DNA from: Mesobacillus boroniphilus
Lineage (GTDB): Bacteria > Bacillota > Bacilli > Bacillales > Cytobacillaceae
NCBI RefSeq assembly: GCF_018424685.1
Contig: NZ_QTKX01000001.1
Location: 1,674,001-1,738,000, forward strand
DNA length: 64,000 nucleotides
Direction: 5' to 3'
Position 1 is the stretch's first letter. Each line of letters opens with the position of its first letter. Position numbers and translations under genes: made by a program. The notes beneath the pieces are model-generated. The model did not search any database. It saw only the letters and a list, made by a program, of their open reading frames with translations, and was not told the origin of the DNA. Shown here in pieces: positions 42,728 through 51,561 of this stretch.

Positions 42728-44563
42728 ATGCCGAAACCAATGCTCCCTACACTGGCATTCGAAACGCCACAAGGAGATGAATGGCGTTATGAGATCAAAT
42801 TTGATGGCTTTCGGGCCTTGTTGACATGGGATTCAGAAATTGAACTTACAAGCCGTAATGGAAAACCGCTGCTGCCGTTGTTTCCAGAATTAACTGAGTT
42901 CCTGACTGCCAAAAAAGAAAAGTTCCAGAAATTCTTGCCTCTGACATTCGACGCAGAATTAGTTTTCCTGGAGAATCCATATAAAGCGAATTTCGGAGCA
43001 ATCCAAATAAGAGGAAGAATGAGGTCCCAGGAAAAAATAAAAGCTGAATCAGACAGGAATCCTTGCAGGCTGATGGTTTTCGACCTTCTGATGGTAAGAG
43101 GAAAAAATATAACATCCGAAAGTTATAAAGACAGGCGGACAAAACTTAAATCCTTGTTTTCAGAGCTTGGACTGCCACTCTCTCCCAACCACCAAAACCC
43201 CGACCTGGTGCAGCTTGTCCCTAGCGAACCTGAATTAGAAAACCTATGGGAAAAAGTTGTCATCTATGATGGAGAAGGGATTATCGCCAAACAATATAAT
43301 AGTAAATGGGAGGAAGGTAAACGGACGGAAGCGTGGATTAAAACGAAAAACTGGAAGTATGTTTCCTGCTTTGTGACGGCATATGAAAAATCAAATGGAT
43401 ACTTTTATATATCTGTTTACAAAGATTCAAAAATATATCAAATCGGACTTGTGATTTTTGGGTTCAAGCCCGAGGAAAAAAATGCCCTGCATCAGATCAT
43501 CAAGCAAAATAAAAGCGATGAAGACACTCAATTCATATATGTAGAACCTGGAATCTGCCTTGATGTAAAATACCTGGAAATCTATGAGGATCAACTTCGT
43601 GAGCCTCATTTCCATCAGTTCCGGTTCGATTTAAGGCCAGATTCCTGTACTTATGAAAAATTCGTTTTCCAACAAAAGAATCTGCCCCCGGATATTGAAA
43701 TTACCCATCCAGACAAGCCGATTTGGGAGGAACCACCGTTCCAAAAGGTTGATTACATCCATTATTTAAGGGAAATTTCTCCCTATATGCTTCCATTCCT
43801 GGAAGACCGGCTGTTGACGGTGATCCGCTATCCTCACGGTATGTTTGGCGAAGCCTTTTATCAAAAAAACGTTCCTGATTACGCACCGGACTTCGTCGAA
43901 ACTTCGAATTCTGAAGGCATCGAGTATATCGTCTGCAATAATATGAAAACCTTGCTTTGGCTTGGGAATCAAATTGCTATTGAATTTCATATTCCCTTCC
44001 AAACGATCAACAGCAAAGGACCTGATGAAATTGTCTTTGACCTGGACCCACCATCAAGGGACCATTTCCATTTGGCGATTAAGGCTGCTGTTTATATTAA
44101 AGAGGTATTAGATGAATTAAAGCTGATCAGCTTTATAAAAACCTCTGGAAACAAAGGACTGCAGGTGTACATCCCGCTTCCAGATAATAGCTATAGCTAC
44201 GATGAGACAAGATTGTTTACCTCCTTTATCGCGAACTATCTTGTTTCAAAAGACCCAGAATCATTCACGATTGAACGTTTAAAGAAAAACAGGGGCAATC
44301 GATTATATGTTGATTACATCCAGCATGCTGAGGGCAAGACGATTGTCAGTCCATATTCTGCCCGCGGGAAATCTCATGCAGGTGTAGCCACTCCGTTATT
44401 CTGGGAAGAAGTGAATGATAATTTAAAAATCAAGGATTTCCATTTGGGAAATATCATTCAGCGCGTGCAGAAGTTAGGCTGTCCGTTCAGGACCTATTTT
44501 GCCGCAAAAGAAGAGCAGAATTTTGAACCGGTCCTGAATGTATTAAAGTCAAAAAAATCCTGA
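42728..44563 (+). CDS. ligD: ATP-dependent DNA ligase LigD with polymerase domain
   Basis: The 611-residue protein joins a ligase domain to a C-terminal primase-like polymerase domain. The ligase nucleotidyl lysine is Lys24 in YEIKFDGFRA; DGEGIIAKQY and AWIKTKNW are later ligase motifs. The polymerase part begins near residue 325 and contains IVFDLDPPS (metal ligands), TSGNKGLQVYIPL and SARGKSHAGVATPLFW. There is no phosphoesterase domain, as in B. subtilis LigD. GGGGAATA precedes the ATG at 42728. Works with Ku in double-strand-break repair. Confidence 0.96.
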   Translation: MPKPMLPTLAFETPQGDEWRYEIKFDGFRALLTWDSEIELTSRNGKPLLPLFPELTEFLTAKKEKFQKFLPLTFDAELVFLENPYKANFGAIQIRGRMRSQEKIKAESDRNPCRLMVFDLLMVRGKNITSESYKDRRTKLKSLFSELGLPLSPNHQNPDLVQLVPSEPELENLWEKVVIYDGEGIIAKQYNSKWEEGKRTEAWIKTKNWKYVSCFVTAYEKSNGYFYISVYKDSKIYQIGLVIFGFKPEEKNALHQIIKQNKSDEDTQFIYVEPGICLDVKYLEIYEDQLREPHFHQFRFDLRPDSCTYEKFVFQQKNLPPDIEITHPDKPIWEEPPFQKVDYIHYLREISPYMLPFLEDRLLTVIRYPHGMFGEAFYQKNVPDYAPDFVETSNSEGIEYIVCNNMKTLLWLGNQIAIEFHIPFQTINSKGPDEIVFDLDPPSRDHFHLAIKAAVYIKEVLDELKLISFIKTSGNKGLQVYIPLPDNSYSYDETRLFTSFIANYLVSKDPESFTIERLKKNRGNRLYVDYIQHAEGKTIVSPYSARGKSHAGVATPLFWEEVNDNLKIKDFHLGNIIQRVQKLGCPFRTYFAAKEEQNFEPVLNVLKSKKS

Positions 44564-44586
44564 GGAAGTTCCTCAGGATTTTTGCT
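44553..44586 (+). terminator. Terminator of ligD
   Basis: ATCCTGAGG/CCTCAGGAT arms overlap the stop codon and are followed by a T run. Confidence 0.85.
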
Positions 44587-44676
44587 TGTCTTAGCATTCC
44601 AATTGAGAAGCATAAAAAATGCGGATTCACCAGGTCGTGTGCTTATAGCAAAACCATATGTGTAAACAGCCTTTAG

Positions 44677-45657
44677 TTAAAACTGGCTAAGATACTTTTT
44701 AGCATGCTCCTGCAGCCTGCTATACAGGGTATCTTCGTTAAATTCTTCCTGTTCAAGTATTTCAGCGAGTATTCCTTCTTTTGTAAAATTAACATCAATT
44801 TGAGCTGCGTAAACAAAAGTAGCATTGCCGATCAAATCGATTGTATAAGTCTCACCTTCTTTATGGACAGCGCATTGAACCATCCCGCCATTATTGTACA
44901 CATTAATTGGCTGGTCAAGTTCGTTCTCCCCCATCAGACATGTGACAAGTGTGGATGCTGACATAGCTGTTCCACAAGCATTAGTATAGCCTACTCCCCG
45001 TTCATAAGTTTTTACAAAGATACTCCCCTTTTCAAGCAGCCTTATAAAACTGACATTGACGCCGTCAGGAAATAAATCATTAGGATTGTTTACCTTTTCA
45101 CTCAATTCAGTCTGCAAATCGGATTCCAATTGCTCTTTGCTGACTACAGTCGTTAGGTGAGGATTAGGTACTGCGAGTGCTGTAAACGTCAATTCCTCAG
45201 ATAACTGCGGGATTTTCTCCTGAATCAGTGTTTCCTGGTCAAGCTTTAACGGCAAATCCTTCAGTTCAAAAGTTACCGGTGAGATTTCTACCTGGTAGGT
45301 TGGGATATCACTGAAAATCGCCTCATGCTTTTTCACCTTGAGATTGGCTTTCATTGTTTCAATCACGGCTTCATCCACGCCTAGCTTCTCGCAGACATAA
45401 CGGCCTGCACAGCGAAGTCCATTGCCACACATGGATGCCTCTGTACCATCAGAGTTAAAAATCCGATATTGGGCATCTGCAACCCTGCTTGGACGGATGA
45501 ACAGGATTCCATCCGCACCTAGTGACGATTCTCTGTCACAAAGCGCCAATGCAAGATCACGCCTTTTGAAATCATCAAACTTATAATTCCGGTCAGTTTC
45601 ATCTATTAATAAAAAGTCATTATTTGATCCATGACATTTAATCAAATCAATTAACAT
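44677..45657 (-). CDS. dapF: Diaminopimelate epimerase
   Basis: The 326-residue PLP-independent racemase converts LL- to meso-diaminopimelate for lysine and peptidoglycan synthesis. Both catalytic cysteines are in their family contexts: SMCGNGLRCAGR near residue 85 and TNACGTAM near residue 235. The protein is about 50 residues longer than E. coli DapF because of a C-terminal extension (about 275-326), as seen in other Bacillus. The ATG at 45657 has GGAGG seven bases upstream; the frame continues to 45699. It is a stand-alone gene. Confidence 0.93.
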   Translation of the reverse strand: MLIDLIKCHGSNNDFLLIDETDRNYKFDDFKRRDLALALCDRESSLGADGILFIRPSRVADAQYRIFNSDGTEASMCGNGLRCAGRYVCEKLGVDEAVIETMKANLKVKKHEAIFSDIPTYQVEISPVTFELKDLPLKLDQETLIQEKIPQLSEELTFTALAVPNPHLTTVVSKEQLESDLQTELSEKVNNPNDLFPDGVNVSFIRLLEKGSIFVKTYERGVGYTNACGTAMSASTLVTCLMGENELDQPINVYNNGGMVQCAVHKEGETYTIDLIGNATFVYAAQIDVNFTKEGILAEILEQEEFNEDTLYSRLQEHAKKYLSQF

Positions 45658-45773
45658 GCTAACGCCTCCATAATCCATCGTTATATTACAAGATGCCATA
45701 AATAATGGAATTGTTCAATAATGAAAGTCAAAAGGGGTATAATTCGTGTCATTTTTCATCAATTCGCATTTCC

Positions 45774-45884
45774 CTTTTACCCTATAGCTTTGGTAAGACA
45801 CATTTGAGGCAATGCAGCGCTCCTGCTTTTACCCTTTTTCTCTGTTCAGGCGATTTTCGGGCAATGCACGGCGTCTGCTTTTAC
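45774..45884. repeat. Degenerate tandem repeat with a 52-bp period
   Basis: CTTTTAC recurs at 45774, 45826 and 45878, exactly 52 bp apart, and GGCAATGCA and CTG are at matching offsets in the first two units. The sequence is unrelated to arrays 1 and 2 although the period is the same. Confidence 0.6.
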
Positions 45885-45895
45885 CTTGTAGCATA

Positions 45896-45928
45896 TAAAA
45901 AGAACCAGCTTTTGATTTGCTGGTTCTC
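45896..45928 (-). terminator. Terminator of the copper-binding protein gene
   Basis: AGAACCAGC/GCTGGTTCT arms (45901-45927) followed by TTTTTAT on the minus strand. Confidence 0.8.
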
Positions 45929-45934
45929 CTGGTA

Positions 45935-46264
45935 TTAAGATGCTATTTTCCTGCATTCTTCAGCGCATTTAAAGCAGGCTTCGGCGCATTTTTGGCAATG
46001 ATCATGGTCATGCTTTTTGCATTCATTGCCGCAAGCGTCACAAATTTCCGCACACAAGCCGCAAATTTGGTTCACAAAGTGGCTGTTTGTCTGCATTGCC
46101 GTTACTGCCATGCCACAGATTTCAGCACATTCCCTGTCCATTCTGATGCACTCTGCCATCATTTTCACATTCTCTTCTTTTAAACAGGAATCAAAACAAA
46201 CATTACATGATTCAATACATTCTATGCAAGCCTGGATACAATCATGATATTGTTGGTTTTCCAA
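45935..46264 (-). CDS. Cys-rich four-helix-bundle copper-binding protein (Csp-like)
   Basis: This 109-residue protein has about 19 cysteines, mostly in CxxC or CxxxC spacing along helices (for example IQACIECIESC and CGLCAEICDAC), plus a HDHDHC stretch. This is the pattern of copper storage proteins (Csp3/YhjQ), cytosolic four-helix bundles that hold many Cu(I) ions. No signal peptide is present, so it is a cytosolic type. The start is TTG with AGGAGG eight bases upstream. I saw no CsoR-type copper operator close by. Confidence 0.88.
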   Translation of the reverse strand: MENQQYHDCIQACIECIESCNVCFDSCLKEENVKMMAECIRMDRECAEICGMAVTAMQTNSHFVNQICGLCAEICDACGNECKKHDHDHCQKCAEACFKCAEECRKIAS

Positions 46265-46354
46265 GTTCCCAACCTCCTTCTAGTTTCTATCTATCTGTTA
46301 ACCTCTAGGAATCCAAGATAAACTTAACTTAAGGAAATGGAAATAATTTTTAGA

Positions 46355-47146
46355 TTAATGATCATAGTACATATAAAAACTGGCGAGAGCAGCAAATACA
46401 GCCAGCCTCTCTTCCTGTCCCATCGTGTAGTCGAATGATAAAACAGGGGTATTGGCTTCTTTGAAAAAACTGGTCCACTCCAATGGCATCCAGCCTTTTT
46501 GCAGCCTGGCTGTCGTTTTGCCGTCTTCACGAACAATTTTCAAATCATGAATCAGGCCAGAAAATTTCTCGATTTTTAACTTTACACCGCCATTTATGAC
46601 GGACGAACCAATAATCCCTTTATTCTTCTTTTTTGGAAAAAATATACCAATAATATCATTTTGTGCATTCAGCATTTTAAATCTATTATGCTCCTGTTTC
46701 AGTCTTCCTTGCAGATTTCCTTTCGAGTCATAGATTCCAATTTGTTTCTTTATTCTTTTATCTACAAAATAAGGAATAAACCAACGGTAGTTTCTGGTAT
46801 GGAGTTCTCTTAATTCTCCGGCCAGCATTCCGTCGGGAGTAAAAAAGAGTATTCTTACTGCAGGCGCAGGAGCGAAGGCAATAAGCAGGTTGTTTTGCTC
46901 AAGGAGGTGTTTATCATCATATCGATGAAATGCTTCCGCGCTCTCTTCTGATTTGTTTTTATATAAAATATAGCGATTGTAGTGGAGGAAAACTAAAAAC
47001 AAGAATGGTACTGCCACTAGGAATAGAGGTATATTCCAGGAAAACAGCAAGCTTAACGACAAAATCATCGTAAGAAGACCAGCTGATAAAATAGAACCGT
47101 TTAAACTAACATAGGCGGTTTTCTGGTAATATTGCCGGATACTCAT
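46355..47146 (-). CDS. Hypothetical membrane-anchored protein with beta-rich domain
   Basis: I cannot name this 263-residue protein. The N-terminal 60 residues hold two hydrophobic helices (about 13-36 and 37-57), followed by a region rich in short strands with repeated IYDSKGNLQGRLKQ and VREDGKTTARLQ motifs that recall tubby/LURP-like barrels; that resemblance is tentative. It should face the cytoplasm or cell surface from the membrane. AAGGAG lies nine bases before the ATG. Confidence 0.6.
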   Translation of the reverse strand: MSIRQYYQKTAYVSLNGSILSAGLLTMILSLSLLFSWNIPLFLVAVPFLFLVFLHYNRYILYKNKSEESAEAFHRYDDKHLLEQNNLLIAFAPAPAVRILFFTPDGMLAGELRELHTRNYRWFIPYFVDKRIKKQIGIYDSKGNLQGRLKQEHNRFKMLNAQNDIIGIFFPKKKNKGIIGSSVINGGVKLKIEKFSGLIHDLKIVREDGKTTARLQKGWMPLEWTSFFKEANTPVLSFDYTMGQEERLAVFAALASFYMYYDH

Positions 47147-47229
47147 ATCTATTAACTCCTTGAGGAAAATCTATTTCGTCATTCTAAGTCTATTAATCGA
47201 GGAGCCCAATCATTCTACCTTTTTTCAGC

Positions 47230-47265
47230 ATAAAAAACCGGACAGGAGCTCCCCCATCCGGTTTG
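47230..47265 (-). terminator. Terminator of the subtilase gene
   Basis: AACCGGA/TCCGGTT arms separated by about 18 nt, followed by six T residues on the minus strand. Confidence 0.75.
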
Positions 47266-47273
47266 GCATTTGA

Positions 47274-48665
47274 TTATTTTAATTTTAGTGCATTTACTGC
47301 ATTGATCAGACCATAGCCAGTTTGCTCGTCATACCCTGGTTTGAATAAATCTTCAGCTGAGTTTTGGATGATTGCCTTGACTTGAGCTGGAGTAAGTTTG
47401 TCCTTACCATGCTTAGCGATTACGACACCAGCAAGTGCAGCAGTTTTCGGTGCTGCCATTGAAGTTCCGCCTTTACCTCCGTATCCATGGCCGATTACTT
47501 CCTTTGTATTTGGATCTAATAAAGGCACAGTGCTATAAGCAAGGTAACTATTATCTCTTCCTGTACGAGTAACAGGATCATAATTCGGTCCAAGGTCGCC
47601 GCCCGGTGCCATTACGTCAATTTTACCTACGCCATAGTTAGAGTAGAATGCAAGATTCTTCAAAGCGCCGCCAGCAGAAACTCTGATCATTGTCTGGCTG
47701 CTCGGGCTTCTGTGAGTTGAACCTGTATCATCTCCTGATAATTTACCAGGACTGCTAAGATCGACAGCGTTATTTCCTGCAGAACCGACAACAGTCACTC
47801 CCTTTTTGATTGCGTACTGGATTGCGCGATTGAATAATTGAACATCAGCTACGATATCCTTCGTTGCATATGCAGGATCCTGGAACCAGTCATAACCACC
47901 AAGGGACATGTTAACTACATCAACATTATCGTCTGCGGCTGTCATTAAAGCCTCTGCGATGTGGGATGTTGCTGCACCGCCAGTTGGTCCAAATACTCGG
48001 TATGATGCTACCTTAAGGTCTGGTCCAACCCCAAGAGCTTCACCTTTTGCCGCAATTGATCCGGCAACATGGGTTCCATGGCTGTTCTGGTCGATTGGGT
48101 CGGAATATCCTGGTACAAATGATTTACCACCTGCGTAATTATCTTTCAAATCAGGGTGGTTATAGTCAATCCCTGTGTCGATTACACCTACAACGATATC
48201 TTCACCATCAACAGATAATCCAGTTCCTCCTGGAAGCTTCCATGATTCACCGTTATTTGTTACTTGCTTGATATCCCACATATATTGATTATAGAAATCT
48301 GCGCCTTCAGTAAGGTCTTCAACCGCTACTGTCTCTCCTTCAATCGTTTGTTCAGGATAAACAGTATTCTCCACACCAGCTTCTAAAACAAGAGATGATT
48401 TCTTCACCTCATTCAAAAAGTTGGCATTTTTTGAGGTAACCTCCACGGCACCAAGCTTGTCCAATTTATCTTCCACCTGGCCGCCGGCTTTTTTGATCGC
48501 TTCCGCATAACCTGCTGGAAGTCCCTGCTGGTCTTTAAATATAACAAGGTATGTATTTTCTGTATTTGTTTCTGCTTCCCCTTTCGTTACACCAGCATTA
48601 AAAATTGTAGCCGCTCCCAGAAGGACAGCGAGTGTTCCTGCATAAAGCTTTTTTCTTGTCGACAT
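47274..48665 (-). CDS. Secreted subtilisin-like serine protease
   Basis: The 463-residue preproprotein has a signal peptide (about 1-31, with RKK then a hydrophobic stretch), an inhibitor I9-type propeptide (about 38-105) and an S8 catalytic domain. The catalytic triad is visible as Asp in VIDTGIDYNHP, His in NSHGTHVAGS and Ser in GGTSMAAP. It should be exported and autoprocessed to an extracellular protease. GGAGGGG lies before the ATG. It is close to S8 enzymes of Bacillus and carries no C-terminal anchor. Confidence 0.93.
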   Translation of the reverse strand: MSTRKKLYAGTLAVLLGAATIFNAGVTKGEAETNTENTYLVIFKDQQGLPAGYAEAIKKAGGQVEDKLDKLGAVEVTSKNANFLNEVKKSSLVLEAGVENTVYPEQTIEGETVAVEDLTEGADFYNQYMWDIKQVTNNGESWKLPGGTGLSVDGEDIVVGVIDTGIDYNHPDLKDNYAGGKSFVPGYSDPIDQNSHGTHVAGSIAAKGEALGVGPDLKVASYRVFGPTGGAATSHIAEALMTAADDNVDVVNMSLGGYDWFQDPAYATKDIVADVQLFNRAIQYAIKKGVTVVGSAGNNAVDLSSPGKLSGDDTGSTHRSPSSQTMIRVSAGGALKNLAFYSNYGVGKIDVMAPGGDLGPNYDPVTRTGRDNSYLAYSTVPLLDPNTKEVIGHGYGGKGGTSMAAPKTAALAGVVIAKHGKDKLTPAQVKAIIQNSAEDLFKPGYDEQTGYGLINAVNALKLK

Positions 48666-48905
48666 ATTACCCCTCCTTTTTTCTTAATTTTCATTATATT
48701 TAAAAATCAAACTTTAGCAATATAATGAATTCGACATCTAAATCCAGTATTTATCCAGAAAATTAGGTATAATTTATTATTCGTAAGTTTACCTTTGAAA
48801 TAATATCCTGTTGAAATATGTTAAAAGAACCATTTTAACATATTTATTATCTAAATATTTCGACAAAATCATAGTAAAAACAGTTCTTCCTTCCTAGCAA
48901 AAAAA

Positions 48906-48930
48906 TAAGATCCGGTCATTGACCAGATCT
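48906..48930 (-). terminator. Terminator of the ABC operon
   Basis: AGATCYGGTCA with its complement (48908-48930), followed by TTATTTTTTT on the minus strand. Confidence 0.85.
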
Positions 48931-49709
48931 CAATCAGCAAGTTCTTTCCTTTTTAAAAAATATATAGCCAATCCAATAAACACAAAGATCATCGATAAAG
49001 TCATCCCAGTCGCTGGCCAAACATGCTCTGGCCACTTTTCGGTAATTAACCTTTCAGAAACATAGGAAATGAGCTGTGTCGGACTCCATTCGAGAAGATG
49101 CTGGAAGGAACCTCCTATTATCGTAAAAATAAAAACTGTAACAAGCGCTACCATACCGGCTGCGACTGGCTGCATGAACAGGGCACTGCAAAGGATTACG
49201 AAGGACAACACCAGTACGATCCATAATGAATATAGTCCGAACGATTCCATGAAACGGCCAAATGAAATAAATTCAAACAAAACGCCAATATAATACCAGC
49301 TTGCCAACATTCCCAGGAACAACGATATGACGATTAATATAAGTGCAGCTGCCCATTTTGAAGTGATATAAGAGACATAGGAAACTGGTTTTACGAGGAT
49401 CAGCTGTGCAACACCGCTCTTTCTCTCACCAGCAACTGTTCCCATCGTGGAGAGGACGATTACCAATATTCCGATCATCTGGTATTCTCCCAAACTCATG
49501 ATAAAGACTTCTTGAGCGGAAGGTTCGGGCATTTCAAATACTGCCCCTTCTGGAAGGCCGCCCACAGAATTAAGGATCTCCGGCAAATAGTAGGTGGTTA
49601 GTGGATCCATCACTCCAAGCAAAATAAATGTGATCGGCATCCAAATCCATTTGTAGTTCCTTGCCATCTCCAGGAATTCTTTGTTTATTAAAGTGAACCA
49701 TTGCTTCAT
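48930..49709 (-). CDS. ABC-2 type permease (YxlG-like)
   Basis: This 259-residue protein has six predicted membrane helices and an N-terminal cytoplasmic segment (LINKEFLEMARNYKWIW) typical of ABC-2 permeases. ERKSGVAQLILVKPVS lies before the second group of helices. It should pair with the ATPase encoded just upstream, with which it overlaps by 4 bp. In B. subtilis the yxlEFG genes, of the same order, belong to the sigY operon, but no sigY gene is seen here. Substrate is unknown. Confidence 0.85.
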   Translation of the reverse strand: MKQWFTLINKEFLEMARNYKWIWMPITFILLGVMDPLTTYYLPEILNSVGGLPEGAVFEMPEPSAQEVFIMSLGEYQMIGILVIVLSTMGTVAGERKSGVAQLILVKPVSYVSYITSKWAAALILIVISLFLGMLASWYYIGVLFEFISFGRFMESFGLYSLWIVLVLSFVILCSALFMQPVAAGMVALVTVFIFTIIGGSFQHLLEWSPTQLISYVSERLITEKWPEHVWPATGMTLSMIFVFIGLAIYFLKRKELAD

Positions 49710-50614
49710 TTTTGCACCACCTTCATGAATACATCTTCAAGACTGATTGAACCGATTTCGTATTTAGTGAGCGGCCAATTCTCTCTAGCTGCCTGGCTCA
49801 GGATAACCTCTTTAACTGCTTCAAGATCTTCAGTGTAAATACTTGCTTTATTGCCTTCCATTTGAATTGAATCAATCTGTGGAAATTCTGAAAGTTTTTT
49901 TAAAAAGCTTGAGGCATCCTTGCTAAAAACAAGATCAATTTTTGACTGGTGATATTTCTCCCGAAACTCATCCATTGTCCCAGACTCAATGATTTCTCCA
50001 TTGTGGAGGAACAAGATGCTTTCACACACCTCTTCCGCATCATTAAGGATATGAGTAGAGAATAATACAGTCGCTTCCTTCTTAAGTTTTTCAAGCAGTT
50101 CGAGTACTTCTCTTCTACCGAAAGGGTCCAGGGCAGAAACTGGTTCATCCAGCATGATCAGTTTCGGCCTGTGTATGATCGCCTGGGCAATACCGAGGCG
50201 CTGCTTCATCCCGCCAGAAAACTTGCCGATTCTCCTGTTTTTCGCATCTGCAATGCCCACAAGCTCCAGTAGTTCCGATGACCGTTCCTTTGCTTCCTTT
50301 GATCCCAACCCTGATAGCTTCCCAACATACTCTAGAAATTCCCTGGCTGTCATCCAGTCATGGAATACAGGATGTTGCGGGAGATAACCAATCAACCGTC
50401 GATGGTCACCCCTTTGCTTTTCTCCCACGAAAGAGATTTTTCCTTTGGTTGGCTCAAGAAGCCCAGAGAGCATTTTCAGTGTAGTCGTTTTCCCTGCACC
50501 ATTTGCCCCAATCAAAGCTACACATTTACCATTCTCAAGCTCGAAATTCAACCCTTTAATCACTCGCAAGTCCTTAAAACTCTTTTCCAAATTCTCTACT
50601 CGGACTAGCGGCAT
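49706..50614 (-). CDS. ABC transporter ATP-binding protein (YxlF-like)
   Basis: This 302-residue ATPase shows Walker A GANGAGKTTTLKML near residue 39, signature FSGGMKQRLGIA and Walker B LIMLDEPVSALDP. The C-terminal 70 residues form an extra domain common in YxlF/NatA-type exporters. The ATG at 50614 overlaps the stop of the preceding gene (TAATG); the frame would otherwise reach 50695. Second gene of a three-gene YxlEFG-like operon. Confidence 0.92.
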   Translation of the reverse strand: MPLVRVENLEKSFKDLRVIKGLNFELENGKCVALIGANGAGKTTTLKMLSGLLEPTKGKISFVGEKQRGDHRRLIGYLPQHPVFHDWMTAREFLEYVGKLSGLGSKEAKERSSELLELVGIADAKNRRIGKFSGGMKQRLGIAQAIIHRPKLIMLDEPVSALDPFGRREVLELLEKLKKEATVLFSTHILNDAEEVCESILFLHNGEIIESGTMDEFREKYHQSKIDLVFSKDASSFLKKLSEFPQIDSIQMEGNKASIYTEDLEAVKEVILSQAARENWPLTKYEIGSISLEDVFMKVVQK

Positions 50615-50814
50615 TATTGATTTCTCCTTCCTATCACGAAATACAGGATAGGCCCGATGATGTTTACCAATAAAATAACGATTGCCCAAACCCATTTCGG
50701 ACCGTTTGTTTTTTCAATTTTTATTAAATCAACCACCGCAACAATCAATAAAATTACCTGTATGATCAATATAGGTGCAAGTAAAGCCCAATTTAATTCA
50801 GCGAATAATTCCAT
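50614..50814 (-). CDS. PLDc_N-type two-helix membrane protein (YxlE-like)
   Basis: This 66-residue protein has two hydrophobic helices with the signature of the PLDc_N domain: DLIKIEKTNGPKWVWAIVILL followed by IIGPILYFVIGRR. In Bacillus the YxlE protein of this type acts with the YxlFG ABC transporter and YxlC/D. The ATG at 50814 has GAGGAGG eight bases upstream; the frame continues to 50874 without support. It is the first gene of the three-gene unit. Confidence 0.85.
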   Translation of the reverse strand: MELFAELNWALLAPILIIQVILLIVAVVDLIKIEKTNGPKWVWAIVILLVNIIGPILYFVIGRRNQ

Positions 50815-51005
50815 TTTGATAACCTCCTCATTTGTTTTACACCCATAAGACGGCTGAAGTGAAAATTCGTTCAAAAAAATTTGAAAATGGAATTTTATTA
50901 TAAAGGGCTACTTTTGCATTGATTGTAGCTTTACAGAACATGTACTTAAATCAGTTTTCTTAAGTGATCCGGGCGCGTTTCGTCAACAGTCCAAAAAAGC
51001 ATAAA

Positions 51006-51036
51006 AAAATATCCGGCATATACCTGCCGGACATTT
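51006..51036 (-). terminator. Terminator of the DUF4870 gene
   Basis: TCCGGCA and TGCCGGA arms (51012-51031) followed by TATTTTTTT on the minus strand. Confidence 0.8.
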
Positions 51037-51057
51037 TGCATTTTAAAGGCATTTTTT

Positions 51058-51378
51058 TTAGAGAATCCTGAAAATGAATGGAATTCGATATTCCTGTCCT
51101 TCATACGCTTTTATCGCACCTACAATGGTGAATATCATGGCTAAAATCCCGATGACCCATAACATGAAAATCCCAATCAAAAGAATGACAAGAATTCCGC
51201 TAACAATTCCATAAACAGTATAAGAAATAAAAAAGTTCATATATTCCCTTCCGTGGTAATCAATATAGCTTGAATCATCCTTTTTAACCAGCCAGATAAT
51301 CAGCGGCCCAAGAAAAGCAGTAAAAAAGCTAATAACATAAATACCTGCCGCAATAAGCCTTTCATCATTTTTCGGCAT
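51058..51378 (-). CDS. DUF4870 family membrane protein
   Basis: This 106-residue protein has three hydrophobic segments and the DUF4870 signature: SYIDYHGREYMNFFISYTVY with a preceding WLVKKDDS and a following FTIVGAIKAYEGQEYRIPF. The family is common in Firmicutes and of unknown function. GGAGG is 10 bases before the ATG at 51378; the frame continues to 51459. Confidence 0.88.
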   Translation of the reverse strand: MPKNDERLIAAGIYVISFFTAFLGPLIIWLVKKDDSSYIDYHGREYMNFFISYTVYGIVSGILVILLIGIFMLWVIGILAMIFTIVGAIKAYEGQEYRIPFIFRIL

Positions 51379-51561
51379 TGTCTTTCTCCCTCCAATACTC
51401 TTATATTTAACTTTACGGAAAAACAGTAAAAAAGTTTCATTATCGATGTACTTTTTCATTATAATGAAAATTAAGGGTTTTCATTCCAAGAGAATCTAAA
51501 ATAACTTGACCCTTGAATACTCGCCAATGTGCAAGAAAATAAAGACAGGATAGGATGGAAA

